NCBI GenBank assembly: GCA_964019135.1
Contig: CAXHSH010000664.1
Coordinates: 124,001-188,000 of the forward strand
Reading direction: 5' to 3'
DNA from: Arenicola marina
Taxonomy: Eukaryota; Annelida; Polychaeta; Arenicolidae
Length of the DNA stretch: 64,000 nucleotides
Positions 21,719-31,438 of this stretch are shown here, in pieces (position 1 is the stretch's first letter; each line of letters starts with the position of its first letter). The position numbers and the translations under genes were made by a program. The notes beneath the pieces are model-generated. The model saw nothing but the letters and a program-made list of their open reading frames with translations. It did no database searches and was not told where the DNA came from.

Positions 21719-22801
21719 ATGGAAGATGTTTTGTCTCGCATATACTTTGATCCTAACCACCCCGCAGCCTTCAGCGGTCCATCGCGATTGTACAATACAT
21801 TGAGAGCGGAAGGTGTACAAGTGACGCGTTCACAAATCCGACAATTTCTACGAAGTCAACAAGTGTACACTCTTCACCGTCCCATCAGGAAATCATCACA
21901 TGAACGTCAAGTGGTGGTGGGTGGCTTAGGCTACCAATGGGATGCGGATTTGGCGGATATGGTAAAATACAAGGACAGTAACGACAAGTACATATATATT
22001 CTAGTAGCCATCGACATCTTGTCCAGATACGCATATACACGAGCTCTCCCACCAAAGAAAGGAACAGATGTAGCGGCAGCTTTTGAAGATATTTTTCAAC
22101 ACGCGCAAGCCCCCTCCCATCTTCGCACGGATAAAGGACAAGAATTCAAAGCCAAGACGGTGCAGCGTGTGTTGAGAAAGCACGAGTGTAAACATTTTGT
22201 CAGCCATTCCGTTACCAAAGCCAATTACGCTGAACGTTTCATTAAAACGTTGAAAGGACATATTACTCGTTATTTCTTTCACAAACAATCGCACCGATGG
22301 ATCGATGTACTGCAACCCATGACGGAGAGTTACAACAGTTCCTTTCACCGATCCATACAAATGTCACCACGAGAGGTCAATACGGATAATGAAGTAGAGG
22401 TGTGGCAGGGAGTTTAACATCCCGCTATCCCTCGTCCACTTCGTTCATCGGTATTCATATTCCCCATTGGCAGTCACGTACGCGTATCTTACATCAGAGG
22501 GATATTTTCTAGAGAATACGATGAAAAATGGTCGGGAGAAGTGTTTAAAGTTCACAGTCGTCAAATGCGAGAAGGAATTCCTTCGTATGAGATTGAAGAT
22601 CTTACCGGTGAACGCATCGTAGGTTCTTTTCGACAAAGTGAACTGCAACGAGTCAAGTATGACCCCGAGGGATTATTTCACGTGGAAAAGATCTTAAAAA
22701 GAAGACGACGCGGTCGCCGTCAAGAAGTATTGGTTCGCTTCCGTGGTTGGCCGTCAAAATTTGATACGTGGATGGACGCACGACAAGTCGAAAAGGTATA
22801 A
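21719..22801 (+). CDS. Polinton integrase region (DDE core plus chromodomain)
   Basis: Retroviral-type integrase expected to insert the element. After an N-terminal helix-turn-helix-like part come the catalytic-core signatures YQWDADLAD, LVAIDILSRYAY, LRTDKGQEF and NYAERFIKTLKGH, giving the D, D and E positions. Further on DPEGLFHVEKIL and VRFRGWPSKFDTWM form a chromodomain, a module that can direct integration to marked chromatin. The region is interrupted about once. Confidence 0.9.
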
Positions 22802-22817
22802 GCCCAGTAGCAGCATA

Positions 22818-22825
22818 TATAAATA
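22818..22825 (+). promoter_or_regulatory. TATA box upstream of the membrane-protein gene
   Basis: TATAAATA, within atatataaatag, stands 70 bases before the ATG at 22888. Confidence 0.5.
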
Positions 22826-22887
22826 GTTGTGAAAGCATGACAACTACAATAGTCGTCACTGAGCGATACACACACGTCGCACCCAAA

Positions 22888-23370
22888 ATGACTTTTACCA
22901 CTTACATCCTGTTGTGTGTGTTTTGCGGGAGAGGATTGTGCGGTTGTCATACCTCCATGTTTATGAACACCATATCTTGCATGGGACTTGAGATAGAACA
23001 GTTTCCCGATGTCACCGAATCCGTTCGACTTCAAACCAGTCACATCGACATCTTGAATACATCCCTTACCACGTTACCAACTCTGTCGCGAGAGGCGTGG
23101 CCCAACTTGTGGACTATGGAAGTGCGAGATAACAGATGGCTTGCGTGTGAAAAAGTTTTGTCATTTCAAAACTACTCGCAAGACTGGTTGCTTTTGGTGA
23201 CAGACTGCGACGATGCAAATGTAAATTATCCCTGTCTACAAAGTCTGCCTTCTCACGACAACCGCTGGACTGGACTTGTTATAATATTATTTGCCTTGAC
23301 AATCGTAGCGTCTACTTGCGTTATCATTCAGCTACACGTCATCAGAGAAGAACATCAAGTCGTCCTATAA
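22888..23370 (+). CDS. Small type I membrane protein with LRR-like ectodomain
   Basis: From the ATG at 22888 the protein has a hydrophobic signal peptide (MTFTTYILLCVFCGRG), a Cys-containing ectodomain with LRR-like spacing (FPDVTESVRLQTSHIDIL, then TTLPTLSREAWPNL) and C-terminal-cap-like cysteines (WLACEKV, TDCDDAN). A membrane helix (TGLVIILFALTIVASTCVII) and a short basic tail follow. It sits between the integrase and the minor capsid genes with its own TATA box. The function is unknown; a cell-surface or virion-membrane role is inference only. Confidence 0.6.
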   Translation: MTFTTYILLCVFCGRGLCGCHTSMFMNTISCMGLEIEQFPDVTESVRLQTSHIDILNTSLTTLPTLSREAWPNLWTMEVRDNRWLACEKVLSFQNYSQDWLLLVTDCDDANVNYPCLQSLPSHDNRWTGLVIILFALTIVASTCVIIQLHVIREEHQVVL

Positions 23371-23373
23371 ATA
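23366..23373 (+). promoter_or_regulatory. TATA box upstream of the minor capsid gene
   Basis: TATAAATA overlaps the stop of the preceding gene and lies about 35 bases before the ATG codons at 23404-23407. Confidence 0.5.
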
Positions 23374-23400
23374 CGAGAACAGTCGTGCGGACTGTTTCAG

Positions 23401-23691
23401 TTGATGATGCAGAGGCAACCTTTTCACATCTATCTCACTAGCGCCGATTCCAAAGAGTATTATCAAGGAAATACTCCGAGCGACTTCACCGTTCGTTTCA
23501 ATAATCCCATTCCCCTACCCGGACATTGGGTGTGCGCACTATTGGATGCCACGACACCTAAGGGGTGGCGAAAAGAATCATTGATTTGTGCGAACGTATG
23601 CGACGTCTCCTTTACTCCCCACGGAAACCTTTCCATTTTAAGACGGGGATTCGACCGCGCCATTTTAAATTTGCAATATAAACTGACTTGA
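23401..23691 (+). CDS. Polinton minor capsid (penton-type) protein region
   Basis: The amino-terminal pattern FHIYLTSADSKEYYQGNTPS, then FTVRFNNPIPLPGHWVCALL, matches the jelly-roll penton (minor capsid) proteins of Polintons and related viruses. In this copy only the first part reads clearly in this frame, and I regard it as broken. It lies directly before the basic core-like and major capsid genes, the usual order of a capsid module. Confidence 0.7.
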   Translation: MMMQRQPFHIYLTSADSKEYYQGNTPSDFTVRFNNPIPLPGHWVCALLDATTPKGWRKESLICANVCDVSFTPHGNLSILRRGFDRAILNLQYKLT

Positions 23692-23800
23692 GAATATTTC
23701 TACTTTCCAACTCGGGTGTTGCATTTAAACAATCTCCCACCGACGAGTGGTCGTGCGTTTTATATTTCGTACCCACTCCCGGTTCCTGATCATCATGAGA

Positions 23801-24176
23801 TATATCCCATTTACCCTCGACGTGGAAAAGTTGAACCGATATTACATGGCGCAGGCCAAAGGAGATGAAACTCACCAAAGAGGTTCGGGTGGAGCGAGAG
23901 GCAACGTTACTTTTGTCTCCCCCGTGGCGCAAACTGTGTCTCGCGCCAGATCTCGTCTTCGACGGATGAATGAGACTATAAAAGCATCGTCTTCCGCCAA
24001 GAACCGTAGACGAAGAAAAAGACTGCCAGTGCGAGTACTGCCCAAAGAAAGAGAAAGTTGAACGCAAGCAGAAAGAAGAAGAAAAAGGCTGTTGCAGCAA
24101 AAAAGAAGAAGAGACCCGTCAAGAAAACTTCACGTCGAAAGAGTCACTCCACACCTACTAGAGATATATTTACGAT
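23801..24176 (+). CDS. Basic, core-like protein region
   Basis: After MRYIPFTLDVEKLNRYYMAQ comes a very basic stretch (SRARSRLRRM, KNRRRRKRLPV, and Lys/Arg runs to about 24150). Such Arg/Lys-rich small proteins between the minor and major capsid genes recall DNA-condensing core proteins of adenovirus type. The assignment rests on composition and position only, and the frame is not continuous across the region. Confidence 0.4.
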
Positions 24177-25277
24177 ATGAGCGGTGAAGAAATGGAAACA
24201 AGCGGAGAGAGTTTTACATCTTGTCTTGATGTCTTTCGTCTACCCCCTACAGAATCGCTTGTGGAAAAGAAAAAATACATAGAATATCGTCCTCTCACTC
24301 AAGTAACGGAGGGAGCTCCCATTGAATTCGTCATAGCGGCGAGCCAGGGTCAATACATAGATCTGAAGAACTCCTTTCTTTCCTTGAAAGCGAGAATTGT
24401 GGATAAAAACGGTCAAGCTTTGGCCGTGGGTAAGCTGGCGTCTCCCATCAACTTGATCTTCCAAAGTCTGTTTCAACAAGTGGATGTCAGCTTACAAGGA
24501 AACAAAATCACACAGACGGGAGTAAATTTTGCACACGAAGCATATTTGGATACTTTGCTTCACGCTAATGCTGACCAAGCGAATGGCAAGTTGCAATCCG
24601 AAGGCTTCTTTCTCGATACTTCCGCGTTTATGGATGAAGCCAGTCCTTTATCCACCAACGGAGGATTAACACAGCGCTACGCTCTGTTCCAACAAGGGAG
24701 GTGGGTGGAACTCCTCGGACAACTAAGAGTCGACTTTTTCCAACAAGAAAAATATTTGTTGGATAACGTGGATATGGGACTACGATTGTGGCTTAACAAA
24801 CCTGATTTCTATCTCATGACTCCCGAGACGGATGAAGGTTACCGACTGCAACTCACAGACGTCATTTTCCACATATGCAAGGTCAATGTAGTCCCTCAAA
24901 TTATTGAAGCGCATGCAGATGTATTGCAGACAATCACTGCCAAGTATCCCTATTTGAAAAGGGATTCTAAAAGATATTCTCTATTACGAGGAGAGAATTC
25001 ATTCGCCTTCGAAAGCATCTTTCAAGGAAGAGTACCTCAGAAAATTACCATTGCCTTGGTGAAATCGGTTGCCTACAACGGTGATTACCAACAGAATCCC
25101 TTCAACTGTATCCATCAACAATTGAAGCAGAACTTCCCCCGACAGCAAGCGGGATCACTGAAAATTCAAGGCCACTTTGAGTCGGCGCTCCCTGAAAACA
25201 CCGATGTGCTGATCATTGGAGAATTTCCTCGAGTGCTTCACGTGGATGCCAGTCGAAACGTATTTCTACACTCATGA
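24177..25277 (+). CDS. Polinton major capsid protein (double jelly-roll)
   Basis: An uninterrupted 366-codon frame starting MSGEEMETSGESFTSCLDVF. The stretches VEKKKYIEYRPLTQV, PINLIFQSLFQQVDVSLQG, AYLDTLLHA and RRYSLLRGENSFAFE-type (RYSLLRGENSFAFESIFQG) match the double jelly-roll major capsid family of Polintons, whose members are usually a little longer. It overlaps the protease start by four bases (ATGA), a coupled arrangement. Confidence 0.85.
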   Translation: MSGEEMETSGESFTSCLDVFRLPPTESLVEKKKYIEYRPLTQVTEGAPIEFVIAASQGQYIDLKNSFLSLKARIVDKNGQALAVGKLASPINLIFQSLFQQVDVSLQGNKITQTGVNFAHEAYLDTLLHANADQANGKLQSEGFFLDTSAFMDEASPLSTNGGLTQRYALFQQGRWVELLGQLRVDFFQQEKYLLDNVDMGLRLWLNKPDFYLMTPETDEGYRLQLTDVIFHICKVNVVPQIIEAHADVLQTITAKYPYLKRDSKRYSLLRGENSFAFESIFQGRVPQKITIALVKSVAYNGDYQQNPFNCIHQQLKQNFPRQQAGSLKIQGHFESALPENTDVLIIGEFPRVLHVDASRNVFLHS

Positions 25278-25747
25278 ATACGTCTCAATTACAAACAGCC
25301 CTAGAAAGGGATTCGTGTTGGAGATGGAGACAATTCGCCGTCTTGGCGGCCGATCAGTTTCACGTTGACCTTCCACCTGGTGGCTATATCGTGAATACAG
25401 ATAGATCCAATCAACCAGGAAGACACTGGTTGGCTTTCTATAAAATGTCATCGGGGAAAATTGAGATGTTTGACTCACTAGGAAAACCAATTCGTGCCCA
25501 TGTGAACCTTAAACACTTGGAATATTTTATTCAACAACCGATGAGAGCGGTGTGGCAGTCACTTGGCACAGATGTATGTCGAAATTACTCCATGTCACGA
25601 ATCTATCGAGAGTATTGGTCTCCAAACACCATGTGCAATGACAAATATATTCATAATTTCCGATCTATTCACTTTCCGCGTATCACTCGCCGGCAGTCCC
25701 CGCGTTTTATGCAAACCGCGTGCAAGACCTCTTTACCAATTGACTAA
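25274..25747 (+). CDS. Polinton cysteine protease (adenain-like)
   Basis: A 157-codon frame with the catalytic His in GRHWLAFY, the Asp in IEMFDSLGKP and a Cys in TDVCRNYSM, in the order of the Ulp1/adenain family that matures capsid proteins. It starts inside the stop of the major capsid gene. Its last ~22 codons lie within the right terminal inverted repeat. Confidence 0.85.
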   Translation: MNTSQLQTALERDSCWRWRQFAVLAADQFHVDLPPGGYIVNTDRSNQPGRHWLAFYKMSSGKIEMFDSLGKPIRAHVNLKHLEYFIQQPMRAVWQSLGTDVCRNYSMSRIYREYWSPNTMCNDKYIHNFRSIHFPRITRRQSPRFMQTACKTSLPID

Positions 25748-26563
25748 ATTGTCATGTATAATAATATGATATGAATATTTGTATATTTTTGTGATACTCA
25801 GTTTTTCACCACGATAGATGTTGTAGCGGGTAATGGTGTTCATGTATTGTAGTGATATAGGAATAAAAACTTTGCAAAATGGATGATTGTATTTGCGTTA
25901 ATATGGTTTACTCGATACATATCCTTAGGTTTTTACAAACAAACAAACATATTACACAGCTTATAGGATCTCACATGGCCTGATTACATTGATTATATAC
26001 ACGTGTCATTGACGATTAGTCGTACTGTAACGCGAGAATATACAGTTTACATGGCGATATCTATAGCGATTAAATGATTTACTGTTTCATCAAAGCAAAA
26101 GGAGTGTTCATCTATTACCTATTCATAATAGTACTTGATCGCAGATTGAAGACTTCAAACAATGATTAATGACATAGTTAACACCTTCATTGCCTCTTCC
26201 GCCACCTATGTCTTCTTCATTCACTCGTACTATAGCACGAGAACATAGACAAACAATGATTAATAACCTTGTTGAATATACCTATTTACATACTACTTTA
26301 TACTATTTATACCCCGTACTATAACGCGGAAACAAAGACTTCAAGCAATTATGAATAACCTTGTTGACAGCTTAATTAGCTATTTACATCGTAATTTATG
26401 CTAATTATACCCCGTGCTATAGCACGGAAACAAAGACTTTTGACAAAAATTAATGACCTCATTAACTCGTGACCGGCAATTTCAAATCGATATTTCAAAA
26501 TTTTCCACAGGGGGGGGGGGGGGGTGTGTGCTTGATGTCTCTGGACTCACTCTCCCTACTACT
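25680..26563 (-). repeat. Polinton right terminal inverted repeat
   Basis: Inverted partner (about 884 bp) of the left arm. It ends with a G-rich run and gtgtgtgcttgatgtctctg then actcactctccctactact. Its inner border lies inside the 3' end of the protease coding region, so the last codons of that gene are part of the terminal repeat and are mirrored at the other end. Confidence 0.92.
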
Positions 26564-27490
26564 CATGTGATCAGCGGCGATGGAATCCAGCCAAACCAGC
26601 AAACGTAATGAAGATTCAGCAACTCCCCACACCCCACAATGTAAAAGATGTGAGATCATTCCTAGGGATGGGAAGCTACTACAGGCGATTCATCAAGGAC
26701 TTCTCGAAGCGAGCACGACCATTGACAGAATTAACGAAAAAGAATAACCCATTCAACTGGACAGCAGAATGTAAAGATGCCTTTCAAGACCTGAAGCAAG
26801 CCCTGACCAGCACTGAGGTCATGGCGCACCCGATGCAGGAAGGCGATTATGTCTTAGATACTGATGCCAGTGACCATATCATTGGAGCTGTGCTGTCTCA
26901 AATACAACAGGGACAAGAAAGAGTGGTAGCCTATGACAGCCGCATGCTTAACCGAGCTGAAAAGAATTACTGTGTCACAGATAAAGAGCTACTCGCTGTA
27001 CGCCACTTCGCAGAGTATTTCCGCCAATATCTGCTGGGCAGAGTCTTACAAGTCAGAACTGACCACCAAGCCTTAGTCTGGCTATTCAGGTTAAAGGAGC
27101 TCAAGAGCAGGATCACCAGATGAATATAAATACTGTCTGAGTATGACTTTACCATACAATACCGGCCCGGAAACAAACACATAAACGCAGACTTTATGTC
27201 AAGATGTGAGACCCCACAAGACTGCCAGTGTCCTGAAGTTGACAACATGGAAATGCTGAGATGCGGCCCCTGTTCGAAATGCAGCAAAAGAGCCACGGAA
27301 ATGCGCAGTTCATTTACCAAGCCAGAGGAAAACCAGTCTGGAGAGAATCTCCGACCAGCCTCTGAAGAGCAGATTTATGGAATTATGGATTATAATCATG
27401 CACTTACTTTCCATGAGACAACTATTACCAACAGCAAGAAGATACGGCAGGTGACTACACGTTCACAAGACCAGAGACGGAAAAATCAAC
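26564..27490 (+). mobile_element. Ty3/Gypsy pol fragment (fossil)
   Basis: Immediately beyond the Polinton tip begins a Gypsy-type segment: the end of reverse transcriptase (VRSFLGMGSYYRRFIKDFS), RNase H (YVLDTDASD, YAVTDKELLAV-like YCVTDKELLAV, VRTDHQALVWL) and the start of the connection to integrase (EYDFTIQYRPGNKHINADF). No LTRs of this element are present, and the fragment has about one break. It ends where the non-autonomous LTR element begins. Confidence 0.85.
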
Positions 27491-27496
27491 CCACCC

Positions 27497-27985
27497 TGTG
27501 GTATCCCAGGTCCATTGCTTTTGCGCCATACTGTAGTTTGCGCGCGTGAGTTACTATAGCAACCACAGCGGTGATGTCACCGCTTGGATTGAGTTTGAAG
27601 TCAGTTAGTCAGTCCGCGGCGTTGCGGGAGGACGGGTTTTAGCTAGCCAGCTAAGAGGGATTTAGTTGGATTCACCGCCCTGCGGAGCAAGGGGCTGGCA
27701 GCAGTTTCACCAACTGCTGCCAGGTAAGTGACACCGATAACGGAGTTCGTGACTTGTGGTTAATTTGGGTTTAAGGGTGTTTAAGTAAATCATTGAAACT
27801 AAACCGCTTCGTTTCGCCTCAGTGCCTTCGCCACCACGTGTTAACGAACACCCAGTTGGGGTTGTCGAAATTAAGTTTAGAAGTAATTAGAATAACACAA
27901 CGAGAAGTACATTAAAGTAAACTAAAGACCGCCCCCCATTACTAAAATATCACATTTGGTGCCGTGACCAGGATAAAATATCACA
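27497..27985 (+). repeat. 5' LTR of the LARD-like element
   Basis: 489 bp starting tgtggtatccc. It carries a strong splice-donor-like site (ctgccaggtaagtgac, near 27720) and, close to its end, an extra primer-site-like tttggtgccgtgaccagg that is repeated just beyond the LTR. Confidence 0.85.
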
Positions 27986-28038
27986 TTTGGTGCCGTGAAC
28001 CAGCGGTCTTTTCACGTGGTTGAGCGACAAGTGGCAAC

Positions 28039-28710
28039 ATGGCGGAACGCCGTGGGTTAGAATTCATGGCTATGTTAGAAAAGTGTTTGAGTGACGACGA
28101 TATAGACTTCCCCGTTCACGGAGAGAGGGTTGGAAATTTAGGCCGTGGGATACGTGACCATGTGGGGATTCAGTCCGAGAAGCGTGAGGAATATGCTTTG
28201 GGACCTGTCGAGGCTCAGGTAGGCGAGGACAGCTCAGCCAGTGGTGCGCCTCCAATTTTGTTGCACAATTCTAAGATGGCGGCTCGGCCTTCTTCCCCAA
28301 ATCGGCCGGGCGATCACGTGACCGAAATGCCGGCCCCTGATTGGCCCAGGAGTGCGCGTCCCGCCAAAAGCGAGTTTGCGCGGGATTCTCAGCGGGTTGG
28401 TGTTATAAGGGGAATGCAAGATGGCCGCGCCCATGACACCGTGTTCGGCGAGCAGGCTACTCAGGGTGTCAGCAACCGAAATCAAAGCGTTAGATGGGAT
28501 GGTTACAGGCCAGAGGGGGTGGGTTATGGGCCCCCAGGCGCTGTGCCGTTCGCTGGCAACCCCCATCAGGGGCAACTGCATCACTCTCGCTTAGCGGAGT
28601 CTGCACCCAACCCAGCCGACAGGTGGCAAAATGGCGAGCGCACTGCCGCATGCGGCATGGTGACATCGGTGTTGAGTGGTGATGAAATTTATTCACCGGG
28701 GTGGCACTGA
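28039..28710 (+). CDS. Internal 223-codon open frame of the LARD-like element
   Basis: Starts MAERRGLEFMAMLEKCLSDD shortly after the primer-site-like motif. It is Arg/Pro/Gly-rich with no recognised gag, protease or polymerase motif. Its position fits a gag-like leader, but the composition and the many overlapping promoter-type motifs leave open that it is not translated. Confidence 0.35.
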   Translation: MAERRGLEFMAMLEKCLSDDDIDFPVHGERVGNLGRGIRDHVGIQSEKREEYALGPVEAQVGEDSSASGAPPILLHNSKMAARPSSPNRPGDHVTEMPAPDWPRSARPAKSEFARDSQRVGVIRGMQDGRAHDTVFGEQATQGVSNRNQSVRWDGYRPEGVGYGPPGAVPFAGNPHQGQLHHSRLAESAPNPADRWQNGERTAACGMVTSVLSGDEIYSPGWH

Positions 28711-29869
28711 ACAGGTGAAGGACTTGAGAGTTTAGACTAGATTTTGTCAGGATGGGGGATTAAACAAAGACTCATTTGGTATAACTTTTAAGACTTTAAC
28801 CAGTGTTAACGAAACTGGAGTTGGCAGAGATCTGTGATTTGTATTTTTTTTCAAAGATGGCGGACCTTTCAAAGTTCTACAATGTTCGACAGGGTGAGGC
28901 CGTCACGTGATCGAAATGCCGGTCTCTCATTGGTCGAGGAGTGCGCGTTCCCGCCAAAACTGGTTTTGGGCGATAACTCTTTGGAAGATGTGGCCCCGGT
29001 TTCGAATGTTGATATGTGGTGTGACACTGGATGGGATCGTACTCGGTTGAAAAAGGTCTTGCGAATTTATGGTTCAGGCGGTGTAGTGGAGCACAGGTTT
29101 TTTTTAGGTGGTTTGGCGGGGCACGGATTCGGTGCCATGGTTTCCCACGCAGGTATAAGCGGTGGATGTGTTTTTTTTATCAAGTAGCTGTTCTGAAGCA
29201 CTGGGTGACATGCTGGATCCATGTAGATCACTTCGGTGACGCAGTCCAGCATCAATCCCCAACTGTGAAGTAGAGGGCGGTTTACGTCACAGCCAGGTTG
29301 CCTCAGGTCTTCGTGAGCCTGTTGCGCCTGGCGTGATAGAATATTCCGTTTTTTTAGCCATCTTGAGAGTCGCCGACCACGGTGTGTCCTCACAGGGTAG
29401 TTGGCCTGGTATGGGCTGGAAACCAAGACAATGGGCTGCCTAGCAGGAGTTTTGGGCTGGCAGGGGAGTTACGTCCACAGTGTGTGTTTGTGTCAAGGTA
29501 TTGCAGGGGGCGGATTTTGGTGAATTTCTATCTGATACGAGTTACCGGTGATTATGTGTGTGGTTCATTGGGATATCTTTAGATACTTTGTGTTAGCTGC
29601 TATAGTAAATTTGTGGGCCTTTTTCAGTTATCCTTATGGAGTGAATTGGTTATAAATTATGACCTGTTGATTAAGTCGCTTGGAGTTACAAGGTGTAACA
29701 CCTGATGACCTGTGTGTCATGTGTCATTGTACGGTTGATGACCACACCAATATCTAGTGCTTGTGTCGTGAGGAAGTGGATGACCCCACTCGTTCAACGG
29801 CTGCCTGCTGAAGTGCTTGGCGGGACAACACAGAGCGCCAGAAGAGCGCTACTTCGTGCTGATCTGACG
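28711..29869. other. Interior of the LARD-like element, no gene recognised
   Basis: Non-coding interior. Part (28880-28965) repeats sequence from 28297-28370: an E-box, an inverted CCAAT box and an E2F-like site in the same order. Confidence 0.5.
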
Positions 29870-30420
29870 GCAACCCCAGCAGCGTCCTCAGCATCAGGGG
29901 CGTCACCGGTATCATCGGTGACCGCCGCATCATCGGCCGAACTACCGGCAGCTGCGGCGCCCCAGGCACCAGCATCGGCGGCGTCACCATTATCATAGGT
30001 GACCGCGGCTTCATCGGCCAAACTTACGGCAGACATCGGCGGCGTCACCGCCATCATCGGCATCGGCGGCGTCACCGTTATCATAGGTGACCGCGGCTTC
30101 ATCGGCCGAACTTACGGCGACAACATCGGCGGCAGCGTCCGCGACAGCATCGGTGACCGCGGCATCATCGGCCGAACTTACGGCAGACATCGGCGGCGTC
30201 ACCGCCATCATCAGCATGGGCGTGCGCGACAACACGGCGTCGGCATTGGCGGCAGCATCGGCGTCCGCGATAACATCGGCGGCAGCATCGGCGTCCGCGA
30301 CAACGTCCACGACAACATCGGCGTCCGCGACAACGTCCGCAACAACATCGGCGTCCGCGATAGCAGCGGCTGCCACTGCAGCTACAACAGTCACTGGCTG
30401 CCCGGATGGCGACGACATCC
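29870..30420. repeat. GC-rich minisatellite inside the LARD-like element
   Basis: Repeats of the themes catcggcggcgtcaccg, ataggtgaccgcggcttc and cgtccgcgacaacatcgg, with units of about 18-60 bp. Open frames on both strands (Ala/Thr-rich or Gly/Ile-rich) are by-products of this periodicity. Confidence 0.85.
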
Positions 30421-30890
30421 ATGACGACGTCGCTACGTGTGGTCGCTACAGCCGCAGACATCCTGGCTGCTGCGGTGGCCGAAACTGAACTTTGGTCGTG
30501 TCAGATCCGGCCCAGCCAGCATTTGTGACAGCTTCAGCGGCGTCCTCGGCGCGCTTGGCGTTACCAAGTGGTGGCGTCGATGCCGTGGAGCCTCGGGACG
30601 AGGCCCGGGTGCCAGCACGGAATCACTCCGCGGTCGGCCACATCGGTGACTCAGTGACCTCTCTTCGGCCTTGAACGATACAGACTTTGCCGGAAACGGC
30701 TATTGTGTGACTTTTTGTTTTGCTCTCAACGCTGATATAGCAATTTGTTTGATGTGTGGTCATTGCTGGTAATATTCAGGTTATACGACATCATCTTTGC
30801 TTTGTGTTTATAATGGTTCAACTTCGCTGTCATAATATTAGTGATTTGGGTTTAGTCGTTCGAGGGCGAACGTTTTTAAGGGAGGGGGAG

Positions 30891-31394
30891 TGTGGTATCC
30901 CAGGTCCAATGCTTTTGCGCCTTACTGTAGTTTGCGCGCGTGAGTTACTATAGCAACCACAGCGGTGATGTCACCGCTTAGATTGAGTTTGAAGTCAGTT
31001 AGTCAGTCAGCGGCGTTGCGGGAGGACGGGTTTTAGCTAGCCACCTAGGAGGGATTTACGTTGGATTCACCGCCCTGCGGAGCAAGGGGCTGGCAGCAGT
31101 TTCATCAACTGCTGCCAGGTAAGTGACACCGATAACGGAGTTCGTGACTTGTGGTTTATTTGAGTTTAAGGGTTTAATAAATGATCGAAACTTTAACCAC
31201 TTCGTTTCGCCTCAGTGCCTTCGCCACCACGTGTTAACGTAAGACCGAACTCGGAACGAACACCCAGTTGGGGTTGTCGAAATTAAGTTTAGAAGTAATT
31301 AGAATAACACAACGAAAAGTACATTAAAGTAGAGTAAAGATCCCCCATTCCTAAAATATCACATTTGGTGCCGTGACCAGGATAAAATATTACA
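30891..31394 (+). repeat. 3' LTR of the LARD-like element
   Basis: 504 bp, beginning directly after the purine tract and sharing the splice-donor-like site (near 31115) and the internal primer-site-like motif with the 5' LTR. Confidence 0.85.
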
Positions 31395-31438
31395 GACATA
31401 CCTGTTTATTATATGTTTGCGGCGTCGACGTTTGTGAG

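Larger units (their letters stand above)
8661..26563 (+). mobile_element. Polinton (Maverick) element, ~17.9 kb, fossil
   Basis: A large DNA element bounded by long inverted repeats that begin agtagtagggagagtgag at both tips. It holds the hallmark Polinton set: polB with zinc fingers, packaging ATPase, retroviral-type integrase with chromodomain, minor and major capsid proteins and an adenain-like cysteine protease, plus accessory genes. The left terminal ~1.75 kb is present twice in tandem, and one copy carries a solo LTR. Inverted-repeat arms are very similar, so the element is probably young. Several genes are interrupted (roughly five or six breaks, some possibly introns), so I treat it as a broken copy. 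No matching 6-bp target duplication is seen; the left flank is a local repeat and the right flank a Gypsy fragment. Confidence 0.95.
27497..31394 (+). mobile_element. Non-autonomous LTR retrotransposon (LARD-like), fossil
   Basis: Two similar LTRs (27497-27985 and 30891-31394; TGTGGTATCC...TCACA or TTACA ends) flank a 2.9-kb interior. A purine tract (aagggagggggag) abuts the 3' LTR, and a primer-site-like tttggtgccgtgaaccag follows the 5' LTR. No reverse transcriptase, integrase or protease is seen. The interior holds one 223-codon frame, regulatory-looking repeats and a GC-rich minisatellite. LTR similarity is high but not complete, suggesting moderate age. The flanking 5-mers (caccc and gacat) do not match, so no target duplication is apparent. 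Confidence 0.85.

Noticed and set aside
29705-30488. Ala/Thr/Ser-rich and Gly/Ile-rich open frames on both strands
   Set aside because: Produced by the GC-rich minisatellite; no start context or domain.
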